Positions 10,075 through 20,710 of a stretch of 64,000 bases of DNA are shown here, piece after piece; the first letter of the stretch is position 1, and the number at the start of each line of letters is the position of its first letter. The notes beneath the pieces were generated by a model. That model was not told the DNA's origin, searched no databases, and worked only from the letters and a program-made list of their open reading frames with translations. The translations under genes and the position numbers were made by a program. The DNA comes from Bacteriovoracaceae bacterium (lineage in GTDB: Bacteria; Bdellovibrionota; Bacteriovoracia; Bacteriovoracales; Bacteriovoracaceae). The DNA is taken from assembly GCA_028378565.1 (NCBI GenBank), contig JAONMX010000001.1, positions 99,878 through 163,877 of the forward strand, read 5' to 3'.

Positions 10075-10908
10075 TTAACCAATTAATCTTAGAGCGTTAT
10101 TTGGTAGTGCATTAGCTTGAGCAAGAGTAGTAATACCAGCTGATTTAACAACTTGATTTGCAGCTAATTTTGCTGACTCTTCAGCTACATCCACATCTTG
10201 GATAACTGATCTTGCACTATCTTGATTGATTGTCTGAACCTCAAGGTTAGACACTGTAGATTGTAGTCTACTTTGTATTGAACCGAGTGTTGCACGTTGT
10301 CCAGAGACCTTTCCAATTGCTCCGTCAATAACCTCAATCGAGCCTAAGGCATCTCCTTTATCTGAAATTCCAGACCCAGAGATTCCAATCGATCCTGTCG
10401 ATGCATCTGACTCACTTGAATCAAATGCTATTTGATTTTGTTCACCAGCAAAAGCTCCTACTTGGAAATCTAAGGATCCTGAACCTTCACCGTTTAATAA
10501 GTTTGTTCCGTTAAATGTTGTTGATTCACTAATACGATCAACTTCAGCAACCAATTGTTGGTATTCTTTATCCAAGAATCCTCTTTCGTTTTCACCAACA
10601 GTGTCTGAAGCGGCTTGTACCGTCAATTCTCTCATTCTAACTAAGATGTTTGAAACTTCATTCAGTCCACCTTCAGCTGTTTGAACCAGTGAGATACCGT
10701 CGTTAGCGTTTCTAGTTGCTTGTCTTAAACCTTTTGTTTGTGCCTCAAGGTTTGTTGCAATCGCAAGTCCTGCAGCATCGTCTGCTGCTTTTGTTATCCT
10801 CTTACCAGAAGATAGTTTTTCTAATGAAGCATCAGATTTATTTGATACCTCTTTCAAGTTTTTCTGCACCGTTTGTGATGCAATGTTTGTCGCAATTCGT
10901 AAGCCCAT
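10075..10908 (-). CDS. fliC: Flagellin
   Basis: 'SLEKLSSGKRITKAADDAAGLAIATNLEAQ...NANDGISLVQTAEGGLNEV' and conserved C-terminus. Confidence 0.93.
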   Translation of the reverse strand: MGLRIATNIASQTVQKNLKEVSNKSDASLEKLSSGKRITKAADDAAGLAIATNLEAQTKGLRQATRNANDGISLVQTAEGGLNEVSNILVRMRELTVQAASDTVGENERGFLDKEYQQLVAEVDRISESTTFNGTNLLNGEGSGSLDFQVGAFAGEQNQIAFDSSESDASTGSIGISGSGISDKGDALGSIEVIDGAIGKVSGQRATLGSIQSRLQSTVSNLEVQTINQDSARSVIQDVDVAEESAKLAANQVVKSAGITTLAQANALPNNALRLIG

Positions 10909-10983
10909 TTTAATTCTCCTGTTACATTTTAAAGCTTCACAGCTTTCTAAGTTTTATCTGAGTTTTTTTGTCAGACAATAACC

Positions 10984-11010
10984 GTATCGTCGCACCACCC
11001 AAATACTTTA
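10984..11010 (-). promoter_or_regulatory. Putative sigma-28 (FliA) flagellin promoter
   Basis: Minus strand TAAAGTAT-N11-GACGATAC versus consensus TAAAGTTT-N11-GCCGATAA. Confidence 0.55.
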
Positions 11011-11104
11011 GTATTCTTGTCAAGAATATTTAAAAAAAGTGCATTAATGTTGTAATTACAGTGACTTATTGGTTGATTATTTTTGGCAAGTATTTTGATT
11101 AGAC

Positions 11105-11132
11105 AAAAAAAAGGGCCTCATTAAGAGGCCCT
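11105..11132 (-). terminator. Rho-independent terminator after second flagellin
   Basis: AGGGCCTC-N5-GAGGCCCT with U-tract on the minus strand. Confidence 0.85.
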
Positions 11133-11156
11133 CAGTTGGATTTTTATTCGTTTTAA

Positions 11157-11990
11157 TTATCCAATCAGTTTTAATGCGTTAGCATTAGAGTTGTTGGTTT
11201 GAGCTAATACAGAAGTTGCTGATGCTGTTAAGATGTTACTCTTAGCTAGCTCTGCTGACTCTGACGCTACATCAGTATCTCTAATTCTAGAGTTAGCAGC
11301 AGACAAATTCTCAGTCTGAATATCTAAGTTTCTCATTGTAGACTGTAGTCTATTTTGGAGAGCACCTAGTCCAGCTCTGTTCTCATTAATATTACCAATG
11401 GCCGTATCAATCGTCTCAAGGTTTGATTGTGATGCTTCCTTAGAAGCAACATTCATTCCCTCAATTCCGATATCAGCAGTTTTTGCACTTGTTAAAGCTG
11501 GGTTATAACTAATTCGATCATTTTTCTCATTGTTATAAATTCCAATTTGGAATTCCATCTTTTCACCTTCACCAGACAATAGGTTTTTCCCATTGTATCT
11601 AGTTGAAGTAGCAATTCTTTCAACTTCAGTCGTTAACTGTTGAAATTCCAAATCACTAAACTTTCTTTCCTGTTCACCAATCGTGTCCGATGCTGACTGA
11701 ACTGATAGTTCTCTTAGTCTTACTAAGATATTTGAAACTTCGTTAAGACCACCTTCTGCTGTTTGAATAAGAGAGATACCGTCACCAGCGTTTCTATTCG
11801 CTTGTCTTGTACCTCTAATATTGGCCTTTAACTTCTCTGATATTGCTAAACCTGCAGCATCGTCTCCTGCTTTATTGATTCGACTTCCCGAAGCTAGTTT
11901 CTCTAAAGATGAACTTTGACTCTTCTTTACTTCCCCTAAACTTCTTTGTGCTGCAATTGATTGAACATTTGTTCCGATTCTAATACCCAT
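11157..11990 (-). CDS. fliC: Flagellin (second copy)
   Basis: 'SSLEKLASGSRINKAGDDAAGLAISEKLKANIRG' flagellin N-domain, C-domain ends 'NALKLIG'. Confidence 0.93.
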   Translation of the reverse strand: MGIRIGTNVQSIAAQRSLGEVKKSQSSSLEKLASGSRINKAGDDAAGLAISEKLKANIRGTRQANRNAGDGISLIQTAEGGLNEVSNILVRLRELSVQSASDTIGEQERKFSDLEFQQLTTEVERIATSTRYNGKNLLSGEGEKMEFQIGIYNNEKNDRISYNPALTSAKTADIGIEGMNVASKEASQSNLETIDTAIGNINENRAGLGALQNRLQSTMRNLDIQTENLSAANSRIRDTDVASESAELAKSNILTASATSVLAQTNNSNANALKLIG

Positions 11991-12104
11991 ACTAATCTCC
12001 TGTTTTCATAATACCTTCCTCCTTGTGTTGTTATTCTGATCAACCTTGAACAGAACCCAAAATTTTTCTACAGCAAAATCCCAAAATTAATTGCTGTAAA
12101 GACC

Positions 12105-12131
12105 CTATCGGGTAGTCAGTTTTTTTCTTAA
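12105..12131 (-). promoter_or_regulatory. Possible sigma-28-like promoter
   Basis: Minus strand TTAAGAAA-N11-CCCGATAG upstream of flagellin 11157..11990. Confidence 0.35.
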
Positions 12132-12205
12132 TGAAAAAGGGGAAAAAAGTTCCACAATTACGAGTAATTAGGTGATCAAAGTAGTCAAGTACTAGAGGTA
12201 AGTGA

Positions 12206-12487
12206 CTAATTAAACATAGATTTATCTAAGTAGTTTTCTAAGGTATTTTTCAACTCAATACCAATTTTTAATTCATTATTTTCAACACTAAAGTGTTTAC
12301 CAACATGATTTTTTGAATTGAAATTTAAAACTAAAATGCTTTTATTATTCTTTAGGATAGATTTTAAAAATTTTATAAGCGATCCAAAGTCAGAAAATGC
12401 ATAAGAATATACATATGCTTCTGTATCACGTGTATCAAATATGATTTGCGATTTTTTTATTTTAATAAGATAAAGCTTAGTCATTTC
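12206..12487 (-). CDS. Hypothetical protein
   Basis: ORF overlapping the stop of the upstream rfaE2-like gene; MTKLYLIKIKKSQIIF start preferred over track start 12523. Confidence 0.6.
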   Translation of the reverse strand, partial: EMTKLYLIKIKKSQIIFDTRDTEAYVYSYAFSDFGSLIKFLKSILKNNKSILVLNFNSKNHVGKHFSVENNELKIGIELKNTLENYLDKSMFN

Positions 12488-12923
12488 TCGCTTTACTAAT
12501 GATATTCGTTGTTGAGTATCCATCTTTAAACGTAAGAGATTTTACTTCTCCTCCAGCTTTAAGAACAAGATCACTACCTACAATTTGATCTGGCTTCCAA
12601 TCACCACCCTTAACTAAGATATTCGGTGATATTGATTTTATTAATTCGTATGGAGTATCTTCATCGAAAATAAAAACCTTTGAAACGCTTCTTAAGTTCT
12701 CTAAGACAAACTTTCTATCAAGTTCTTTATTTATTGGCCTTTCTGGTCCCTTTAATCTCTTTACTGATGAGTCGCTATTAAGTCCCACAACAAGAATGTC
12801 GCCCAAGGCCCTTGCTTCGTTTAGGTATTGAACATGTCCAGAGTGTAATATATCGAAACAACCATTGGTAAAAACTATCGTTTTACCTTTAGAGGCTTCT
12901 AAGAATTTCTCTATCTCTATCAT
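12477..12923 (-). CDS. rfaE2: Heptose-1-phosphate adenylyltransferase-type nucleotidyltransferase
   Basis: 'VFTNGCFDILHSGHVQYLNEARALGDILVVGLNSDSSVKRLKGPERPIN...LVKGGDW'. Confidence 0.85.
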   Translation of the reverse strand: MIEIEKFLEASKGKTIVFTNGCFDILHSGHVQYLNEARALGDILVVGLNSDSSVKRLKGPERPINKELDRKFVLENLRSVSKVFIFDEDTPYELIKSISPNILVKGGDWKPDQIVGSDLVLKAGGEVKSLTFKDGYSTTNIISKARND

Positions 12924-13636
12924 TTTTCTTTTACTACTTTTGTGTCAGATAACTTTCCTTGAAAATCTAAAATAACAGGAAAGAAAAAAAGCGGTATAGA
13001 TAGTAGGGTAATAATAGAACGAACGAGGCAATCTGATGAATCTGGTTTTTTACTATTTAACTTAACAAGCCTTAATGAGAATAACCGCTTACCAATTGTT
13101 CCGTCAGCATCGAGCAATGAAAAATACATCATAAAAAAGAAACAAAAAATTGTAATAAGAAAAGGTGCAGACCAAATGAGGTTTGTCTTTAGAAAAAGAT
13201 TTGCAAGCTCAACACCGGTTAAACTTAAAGAGGTAACGTAGAATGAAAGAGTCATCAGACCGACAATAATAAAATCAGTTACAAACGCAAAAGATCTATC
13301 ATTTTCACTAGCAAGCTTTAGTTTTCTTTCTCTTGGTGCTGACTTTACTCTTTCAGTGGCCATGGATTTCATAATACTCGGTAGGGCCATTTCTTCTAAT
13401 AATTGTTCACGACGAGGTTGCTGGGAAGAAGGAGATGTTGCTTTCTTGAAATTAGGCTTCTCTACCTGTTTTGTTCCTTCGATTAAGGATTTCTTTGCAG
13501 GCTCAACATTTTTTTGATCTTTATGAAAACCTAAACCTTGGTTTAAGGCCTTAAACTCATAGTTCTCTAAATCAAATTCATCTATATTAAATTTAATCTC
13601 TATAGCTTCATTTACGTCATGTTGAGTTTGGTCCAT
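12920..13636 (-). CDS. RDD-family membrane protein
   Basis: RFVTDFIIVG-like and 'GTIGKRLFSLRLV' motif with hydrophobic segments. Confidence 0.6.
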   Translation of the reverse strand: MDQTQHDVNEAIEIKFNIDEFDLENYEFKALNQGLGFHKDQKNVEPAKKSLIEGTKQVEKPNFKKATSPSSQQPRREQLLEEMALPSIMKSMATERVKSAPRERKLKLASENDRSFAFVTDFIIVGLMTLSFYVTSLSLTGVELANLFLKTNLIWSAPFLITIFCFFFMMYFSLLDADGTIGKRLFSLRLVKLNSKKPDSSDCLVRSIITLLSIPLFFFPVILDFQGKLSDTKVVKEK

Positions 13637-13687
13637 AAATTCCCCTTTATATATAATAGAATCTCACAAAAGGAACTAAGCGTAAAA

Positions 13688-14380
13688 CTAAGAATTAGAC
13701 TCGGTGCCCAAGCAATAACCAATAGCAACCGGTAATGCCGTTACGGCCTTCATTATATTGAGCGGTAGGTGGAGCATTACAGAGTTATCAAGTTGCTCAA
13801 CGAAGTCTTCTTCTTTATTGGAAAAGCCTGCTTCAGGACCAATAATTATCAAGCAGCTGCCAAGAGTATTCTTAGACACGGTTTTTCTTGAATTTGAGGT
13901 AAATAGCAAAACGGTATCATAATTCTTAAAAGGAGCTGCTGTTATATCATCTAAAATTATAAAGTCTGGACGAAAATGATTATTGGACTGCTCTAGAGAT
14001 GAAGACACAATTTGTTCTATTCTCTTATTATTTTCAAAACTCCACTGCGAGTATTCACTTTCGGCAAAGTAAATATTATTAACTCCAGCTTCGATACAAG
14101 AGCGAATCATTGCTTCTGCATATTCTTTTTTTGGAGGACAAATTAAAACATCGGGAGTACTACATCTTTGCCCTGTAGTAGCTTCACTTGAAGAGGCAAT
14201 GACACATGACTTTTTATTAACTTCATTAAGTTTATAAACTCGGGAATTTCCAATGCCATCTAATACTAGAATTTCGTAATCTCGCTTAAGTCTTAAAACT
14301 TTAATAAGATGATGAAATTTTTCATCAGTTAGGATGATTTCATTTGAAAGTTCAATGTTTTCTAAGTAGATAGCTCTCAT
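13688..14380 (-). CDS. rsmE: 16S rRNA m3U1498 methyltransferase RsmE
   Basis: 'IIGPEAGFSNKEEDF...LPLNIMKAVTALPVAIGY'. Confidence 0.85.
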   Translation of the reverse strand: MRAIYLENIELSNEIILTDEKFHHLIKVLRLKRDYEILVLDGIGNSRVYKLNEVNKKSCVIASSSEATTGQRCSTPDVLICPPKKEYAEAMIRSCIEAGVNNIYFAESEYSQWSFENNKRIEQIVSSSLEQSNNHFRPDFIILDDITAAPFKNYDTVLLFTSNSRKTVSKNTLGSCLIIIGPEAGFSNKEEDFVEQLDNSVMLHLPLNIMKAVTALPVAIGYCLGTESNS

Positions 14381-15327
14381 TTCTTTTCAAACAGGATAGC
14401 GCTCCAGTCTCCCTTTGAGACTGTTTCAATATGATCACATATATCTGAATAAGCATTTATGATTTCATCAACCTGGTGATTTAAAAGTCCTGACACAATA
14501 AGACTCCCACCCTCTTTTAAATTTTCCAATACGACACTTTTCTCTGAGACTAATACATTGTTTAATATATTAGCAAAAACCAATGAGTACTTTTCATTCA
14601 AATAACTAAAGCGCTCTCTTAATATAACTCTTTGGTTTTTATTATAATTGGAAAAATGATTAAGCTCTAAATTATAAACACAATTCTCAAGAGCATCAGG
14701 ATCAATATCAACAAAGTCACAAATAACATTTTTTTTCTTTACCGCTGCGATACCAAGAATTCCACTTCCACAACCAAAGTCTAGAACAAAACTTTCAGTT
14801 TCAAGCTTATTAATGATCTTTTCCATTAACTTCAAACATAAGTAAGTAGTCTCGTGAGTTCCTGTACCAAACCCCATCCCAGGATTGATATACACCTCAT
14901 TTTGACTGTCTTTCCTCTTGTCCCATGAAGGGACTACTTTTAATTCATCGGAAACATGAATTTCTTTATAAGATTTTTTCCATTCTTCATTCCAGTCCAT
15001 CTGGTCTACTTCAATTAAACTTTCGATTTTGATGTTTTCTTTTTCAATATATTTTTTAAACTTATCAACATCTTTCATATTTCCAAAGAACACCGATACC
15101 TTGTCACTCTCTGAGGCAGAAGTTACTTCATCTATTATCTCTTCAGTAATATCGCCAGCACTAAAGGCCCTCTCTCCAAGAATTGAATCTACCTTCGCTT
15201 CATCTATTGAGTAATGCTGAATCCCAACGCAGTTACACTCCTCATAAGCATATAAGGACACATTCTCTTTTTGTGAAGAGTTCAAACTTAATTTGATATG
15301 AAAGTATTTATTCACTTCTAATCTCAC
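14377..15327 (-). CDS. prmA: Ribosomal protein L11 methyltransferase
   Basis: 'NPGMGFGTGTHETTYLCLKLME', 'VLDFGCGSGILGIAAVKK'. Confidence 0.88.
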   Translation of the reverse strand: MRLEVNKYFHIKLSLNSSQKENVSLYAYEECNCVGIQHYSIDEAKVDSILGERAFSAGDITEEIIDEVTSASESDKVSVFFGNMKDVDKFKKYIEKENIKIESLIEVDQMDWNEEWKKSYKEIHVSDELKVVPSWDKRKDSQNEVYINPGMGFGTGTHETTYLCLKLMEKIINKLETESFVLDFGCGSGILGIAAVKKKNVICDFVDIDPDALENCVYNLELNHFSNYNKNQRVILRERFSYLNEKYSLVFANILNNVLVSEKSVVLENLKEGGSLIVSGLLNHQVDEIINAYSDICDHIETVSKGDWSAILFEKK

Positions 15328-16822
15328 TTAATCCAACAAAACTACCATTTGGATATACCTTCACATTTTTAATCTTGTCATTAAAAATCCAACTAATTTT
15401 GGGATGCCAAAGGTTGATATACGCATATTCTGTATTAATGATTCCCAAAGCCTCTTTTAAATACTTATTTTGGTCCTTGCGTACATTTGTTAAGCTTGCT
15501 TTATCAATAAGATTATCAACACTCTTATTAGTATAATATCCACGATTAGCACCTTTAGGTGGAATTTTATTCGAGTGGAAAACATATTCAATCATCCCAC
15601 CATCAGTAAAACCTACCCACTGACTAAGAACTATATCATAATCTCCAGACTTATAACTTCTCATAAATGTTCCCCATTCCTGAGTAAGTATTTCTACCTC
15701 AATTCCATTTTTCTTATAATAGTTCGCCAAGGTTTTAACAATTTCAAAGCTACTTTTAGAATTTGAAACCTTCCATGTAATTTTTAGGTTCTTATTGTCT
15801 TTAGACCAATTTCCAGAATTGTTTTTCTTATATCCCATTTCAATTAGTAGTTTATCGGCAGCCTTGGAGTTATAACCCTGCTTAGCTTCTTCATTATAAA
15901 GACCTTTAAAAGATGGCCCGAACATTCCTGTTGATGCAATGACTTGGTTCTTAAACTTAAATTTTACAATTTCATCAATCGGCAAATACATACCAAATGC
16001 TTGTTTCATTCTTTTATCTTTGAAAATTTCCTTTTTATGATTAAAGTTTATATAGACATAATTACTAGAACTTATTTCATAAAACTTTAAGCCTTTGCTA
16101 TTTTTTTTCATCCATTCAATTTTCCTGGGCGAAAGTGTTGCAAGTGATCCATCAACTTCTTTATTGATTAGCTTTAGGGCCAGTGTAGTCTCATCTTTTA
16201 CGACCTTAAAAACTATTTTATTATTGTTATTAATATTCTGAAGAGTAATTGATAATGGAGACTCGTTTATAAGCTTAAAGTCTCCTGCACCTACAATTGA
16301 TTTTAGACCTTTATAAGGTTGGTCAATCTTAATAATTTTGAATAAAACAAGGTTTGAAATATTATCAAGTCCATATTTTTTGTAAATTAACCTAAACTTA
16401 TACTTACCTTGAATATCAACTTTCTCAATATTTCCGAAAGCAAATCTGAAGATAGACTTTATCTTATCTGTTTCAGTAAAATGCTCATGAGATTTTTTAA
16501 CATTTTCGGCCGTTAGCTCAGTTCCATCCCAAAACTTCAAATTTTTTCGTAATTCAAAACTAACGATATGTTTGCCATCTTCAATTTTGTCGCTAAATGA
16601 CTTACAGGCCATGCAAACTGTTTCCATCTGTCTGTTAAAATCGAGAAGAGATAAATGCATCAAGCGGTTAATGTTTTGACTGTTGGCATCTGTAGAGAAG
16701 AAAGGGCTTAAATTACTAGGGGCAGAGCCGATAGCAATATTAATTGAAGAAGACATTATCAAAGAAGGGTAACTTACTAATAATACGAGAAGATACCTAT
16801 ATAATGTATTACCTTTTTTCAT
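15308..16822 (-). CDS. ABC transporter substrate-binding protein, family 5
   Basis: Signal peptide; 'LSPFFSTDANSQNINRLMHLSLLDF...FELRKNLKFWDGTELTAENV'. Confidence 0.8.
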   Translation of the reverse strand: MKKGNTLYRYLLVLLVSYPSLIMSSSINIAIGSAPSNLSPFFSTDANSQNINRLMHLSLLDFNRQMETVCMACKSFSDKIEDGKHIVSFELRKNLKFWDGTELTAENVKKSHEHFTETDKIKSIFRFAFGNIEKVDIQGKYKFRLIYKKYGLDNISNLVLFKIIKIDQPYKGLKSIVGAGDFKLINESPLSITLQNINNNNKIVFKVVKDETTLALKLINKEVDGSLATLSPRKIEWMKKNSKGLKFYEISSSNYVYINFNHKKEIFKDKRMKQAFGMYLPIDEIVKFKFKNQVIASTGMFGPSFKGLYNEEAKQGYNSKAADKLLIEMGYKKNNSGNWSKDNKNLKITWKVSNSKSSFEIVKTLANYYKKNGIEVEILTQEWGTFMRSYKSGDYDIVLSQWVGFTDGGMIEYVFHSNKIPPKGANRGYYTNKSVDNLIDKASLTNVRKDQNKYLKEALGIINTEYAYINLWHPKISWIFNDKIKNVKVYPNGSFVGLSEIRSE

Positions 16823-16896
16823 ATCATCCTTTTTTGAAATACCATTTTGTGCTAATTCTTATGAATAATTTCAACATGTTCCAAGGACTATGTCCA

Positions 16897-17526
16897 ATGA
16901 ATATCATTGGTATCACTGGTGGCTCAGGCTCTGGTAAAACTACATTTGCAAGGAAGGTTTTAGCAAAAAACCAAGGTGAGATCTCTGTTATACATATGGA
17001 CTCTTATTACCTATCAAAACTACCAGCTCACCTTATCGATGAAAAAGGGAAAGCTAATTTTGATCATCCAGAGGCTTTTGATTGGGAGCTTTTAACCGAT
17101 CACTTAATCAAATTAAAACAGGGTCTAAGTGTTCAGTCTCCTGTTTATGATTTTTATACAAGTACACGCTCAGAAAAAACAGTAACAACAACTCCAACAA
17201 AAATTGTACTGCTTGAAGGATTATTTACAATTTTTAATGAAAATATAAGAGACCTCTTGGATATCAAAGTTTTTCTTCATGTAGAAAGTGATATACGATT
17301 TACTCGTAGACTTAATCGTGATGTTAAAGAACGAGGAAGATCACTAGAGAGTATTATTAACCAATACTATAAAACGGTAAGACCAATGCATTTAAAGTAT
17401 TTAGAACCTCAAAAACAATATGCAGACTTTGTTGTTGGTGAAGAAACTGATGTAGCCGCAGATATCCTCGTTGCAAAAATTCATCAACTCCAGGGCTTTT
17501 TTAATGAACAACAAGCTTCCCAGTAA
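16897..17526 (+). CDS. udk: Uridine kinase
   Basis: 'IIGITGGSGSGKTTFARKVL...IHMDSYY...NFDHPEAFDW'; start 16897 or 16861. Confidence 0.85.
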   Translation: MNIIGITGGSGSGKTTFARKVLAKNQGEISVIHMDSYYLSKLPAHLIDEKGKANFDHPEAFDWELLTDHLIKLKQGLSVQSPVYDFYTSTRSEKTVTTTPTKIVLLEGLFTIFNENIRDLLDIKVFLHVESDIRFTRRLNRDVKERGRSLESIINQYYKTVRPMHLKYLEPQKQYADFVVGEETDVAADILVAKIHQLQGFFNEQQASQ

Positions 17527-19144
17527 AACCTCTTTTAAAATAACTCCATTAGGTGGCCTACAACAAATTGGATCTAATATGATATTAGTAGAGAGTAGTT
17601 CTACTAATGTCATTATCGACTGCGGGATTCTCTTTCCAACTGAAGGACATCTTGGAATAAATTATCTCATTCCTGATCTTAATTATATCTCAGATATTAA
17701 TATTGATGCCCTCATTATTACTCATGGTCATGAGGATCATATCGGAGCTATTACTCATTTTATAGATCGCTTTCCAAATGTTCCGATATACACAAGTGAC
17801 TTTACGGCACTTCTTATTAGGAAAAAAATTAATGAATTAAAAATATCAAAGAAATTAAATATCTATAAAGAAGAACATACTCTTTCTTTCGGTAATATTA
17901 GAGTTCATCCTGTCTCTGTTAACCATTCGATTCCAGAAACTTTTGGTCTCTTTTTCCAAGATATAAATACCAATGAATCTTTTTTCTATTGTTCGGATTT
18001 TAAAATTGATGAGTCTTCTATTTATGAGTCACCTTTTAATTTTGAAAAGTTAGTATCTCTCCGTAATAAAGCATCTCGTTTTTACTTGTTACCTGATTCA
18101 ACAAATATAATATCAAGTAACCTTGAAACACCTAGCGAAACTTCGTTAATTGATTCCTTTAGTGATATTTTTTCATCTGATTATTCTCGTATCTTTATTA
18201 CAACATTTAGCTCTAATATATGGAGAATTAAATCTATTATTCACGCTGCTACTCTTAATAATCTTAAAATTGTCTCCTATGGAAGAAGTTTTAAAAGTTA
18301 TATAGCAATTGCAGTGGAAAATGGATTGATTACTCCTGATGAACTCAAGTCTTTTGCTACTGAGCAATCTATTGGTGATATTAATAAGAAGCATATTGTT
18401 CTTCTTTCTGGTTGCCAGGCAGACTTTCGTTCCGCCCTTAGAAGAGTTGGTGGCGGGGAAGACAAGACCTATAAACCAAATAGTAATGATGTCTTTGTTT
18501 TTAGTAGCAAGGCCATTCCAGGTAATGAAAAAAATATTTCACTCTTAATGAATAAGATATCGGAATCTGGTGCAAAAATAATTACTTCCAGTGATATGCC
18601 AATTCACGTTTCTGGTCATCCTGGTCGCGATGACCTTTTAAATCTCTATGATAAAGTTTCTCCTGATTATATTTTTCCAATCCATGGAGAAAGCTTTTTT
18701 CTTCAAAGACATTGTGACTTTGCAGCTTCACATGGTTATAAATCTGATTGGTTAACCAATTATTCATCACTTCTACTTGGCGATGGTTACAAAATTCAAT
18801 ACCTTGATGAAGATTTTCTGCATGATTCAATCCATGGAAAAAGAAAAGTTATTAATAGGGATCAATTACGGGAAAGAAGAAAAATTGCTGAACGTGGTTT
18901 AATTATAGTCAGCGAGTTTAAGAAAGGGTTCGAGATTACAACTCAAGGAATACCAGAAGTTGGTACTTTTGAAGGTGAAAATTTCAATACAGTAGATGAA
19001 CTCTCTAAATCGTTCTCCCGTATCCATGAAAAAATCTTTGAGATAGTGAAAGTTGAACTTCGAAGAGAAGTTGTAAAACTATTTGGTTATAAGCCTGAAG
19101 TTATTTTTCATACATACAAAAAGGCCTCCAAACAGGAGGCCTAA
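17504..19144 (+). CDS. rnj: Ribonuclease J family metallo-beta-lactamase-fold protein
   Basis: 'PLGGLQQIGSNM', 'LIITHGHEDHIGAI', 'PIHGESFFLQRH'. Confidence 0.82.
   Translation: MNNKLPSKTSFKITPLGGLQQIGSNMILVESSSTNVIIDCGILFPTEGHLGINYLIPDLNYISDINIDALIITHGHEDHIGAITHFIDRFPNVPIYTSDFTALLIRKKINELKISKKLNIYKEEHTLSFGNIRVHPVSVNHSIPETFGLFFQDINTNESFFYCSDFKIDESSIYESPFNFEKLVSLRNKASRFYLLPDSTNIISSNLETPSETSLIDSFSDIFSSDYSRIFITTFSSNIWRIKSIIHAATLNNLKIVSYGRSFKSYIAIAVENGLITPDELKSFATEQSIGDINKKHIVLLSGCQADFRSALRRVGGGEDKTYKPNSNDVFVFSSKAIPGNEKNISLLMNKISESGAKIITSSDMPIHVSGHPGRDDLLNLYDKVSPDYIFPIHGESFFLQRHCDFAASHGYKSDWLTNYSSLLLGDGYKIQYLDEDFLHDSIHGKRKVINRDQLRERRKIAERGLIIVSEFKKGFEITTQGIPEVGTFEGENFNTVDELSKSFSRIHEKIFEIVKVELRREVVKLFGYKPEVIFHTYKKASKQEA
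19122..19142 (-). terminator. Terminator of the ftsZ-side transcript, embedded in the RNase J 3' coding end
   Basis: AGGCCTCC-AAACA-GGAGGCCT with U-tract on minus strand. Confidence 0.7.
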
Positions 19145-19166
19145 TTGGGGGAAATGACAAAAACAA

Positions 19167-20696
19167 TTAAATATCTAATGGTCTCTGTCTATCTTGTGAA
19201 TCTTTTTTCTCTTCTTTTCTTAAATAAGAAGGACGATCAAGCTCTTCTTCATCAAAATTAATAAACCCTAGCTTTTCAGCAATTGATTTTGCTCTTGATG
19301 CTGTTCTTGCTGATTCTTGATCTCTATTTTTTGATGCTTCTCTTTGAGTTTCCCTCTGAGGTTCTCTTTGTGAGTCTCTAGCTGACTCTCTTTGAATTTG
19401 AGTTGATCCTTCACTGCTATTTGCTTCGTAATTAACAGCAGCTTCTTTAATAGATTTCATCAGGCTACTTGTTTCTTCTTTTTTAAGTTCTTGAGTAGCT
19501 TCTCTTTTTGGAGCTAACTCAACTTCTTTTTCTTCTTCTAGCCAAAAGGTCTCTTCTTTTTTTGCGGCATCTCTTTCTAGATTTGTCGCTTGATCTCTTT
19601 GTGGCTCTCTTTCGTTTGTATAAGATACTGTTGATTCTTCAGACCTTGCTGTTATTGAATTGGTTGCATTTTCCTGCCTCCATTCCCTTTCTTTGTTTTG
19701 CTTAATATGACTTGTTGTCACTTTTTCTAAACCACCAAGTCCTGTCGCTACAACAGTTACTTTAATTTCATCTTCCATAGCATCATCAATGACTGTTCCA
19801 AAAATAATCTCTGCCTCTTCATCAGCTGCTTCCATTATTAAAGTTACCGCTTCATTTGTTTCGTGCATTGTAAGTGATTCATTACCCGTAATGTTAATGA
19901 TGATTCCAGTAGCCCCATCAATTGAAATATCTTCAAGTAATGGTGAACTAATTGCTTCAGTTGCTGCTTTGATAGCTCTATCAGGACCTGTTGCATTTCC
20001 AGTTCCCATTAATGATAGACCCTTATTTTCCATTACTGTTTTTACATCAGCAAAGTCAGCATTAATATGACCTGTATTATTAATTAAATCAGAAATTCCT
20101 CTAACAGCATTTAATAATACTTCATCCGCTTTTTTGAATGTTTCAACTAAAGACAGACTCTCGCCTGCAATGTAGAGAAGTCTTTGGTTTGGAATAGTGA
20201 TGAGTGAATCAACATTTTCTTCTAGTACTTGAATTCCTGCATCGGCTTGTCTAAATCTTTTCTTTCCTTCGAAAAGAAATGGCTTAGTTACAACACCAAC
20301 AGTAAGAATATCTAGTTCTTTACATAGTTTTGCAATGACTGGAGCTGCACCTGTTCCGGTACCGCCACCCATTCCGGCCGTAATAAAAACCATGTCTGAA
20401 CCTTGAAGAACTTCTGAAAGTTTTTCATATTCATCTAAAGCAGCTTTTCTTCCAACTTCTGGATTAGCTCCTGCTCCTAGTCCTTTTGTTATTTCAACTC
20501 CAAGTTGAACTTTTGTTGGAGCCAAACTCGCACTTAGTGCTTGTGAGTCAGTATTGGCAACAATATATTCAACACCAGTAAGTCCTGATCGAATCATTGT
20601 GTTAACGGCATTACAACCGCCTCCGCCAATACCAATTACTTTAATTTTTGCGCCATTTTCGACGTGGCCTTCTTGCTCATTAGCGATCTCAAACAT
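19167..20696 (-). CDS. ftsZ: Cell division protein FtsZ
   Basis: '[12 protein letters not shown]', '[15 protein letters not shown]', C-terminal 'LDRPSYLRK'. Confidence 0.97.
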   Translation of the reverse strand: MFEIANEQEGHVENGAKIKVIGIGGGGCNAVNTMIRSGLTGVEYIVANTDSQALSASLAPTKVQLGVEITKGLGAGANPEVGRKAALDEYEKLSEVLQGSDMVFITAGMGGGTGTGAAPVIAKLCKELDILTVGVVTKPFLFEGKKRFRQADAGIQVLEENVDSLITIPNQRLLYIAGESLSLVETFKKADEVLLNAVRGISDLINNTGHINADFADVKTVMENKGLSLMGTGNATGPDRAIKAATEAISSPLLEDISIDGATGIIINITGNESLTMHETNEAVTLIMEAADEEAEIIFGTVIDDAMEDEIKVTVVATGLGGLEKVTTSHIKQNKEREWRQENATNSITARSEESTVSYTNEREPQRDQATNLERDAAKKEETFWLEEEKEVELAPKREATQELKKEETSSLMKSIKEAAVNYEANSSEGSTQIQRESARDSQREPQRETQREASKNRDQESARTASRAKSIAEKLGFINFDEEELDRPSYLRKEEKKDSQDRQRPLDI

Positions 20697-20710
20697 ATTT
20701 TCCCCCTTAA

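Noticed and set aside
10716-10913. 65-aa plus ORF over flagellin
   Set aside because: Shadow ORF on the strand opposite a conserved flagellin N-domain.
19508-20070. Plus-strand ORFs within ftsZ
   Set aside because: Antisense to a strongly supported gene; low-complexity leucine-rich shadow ORF.
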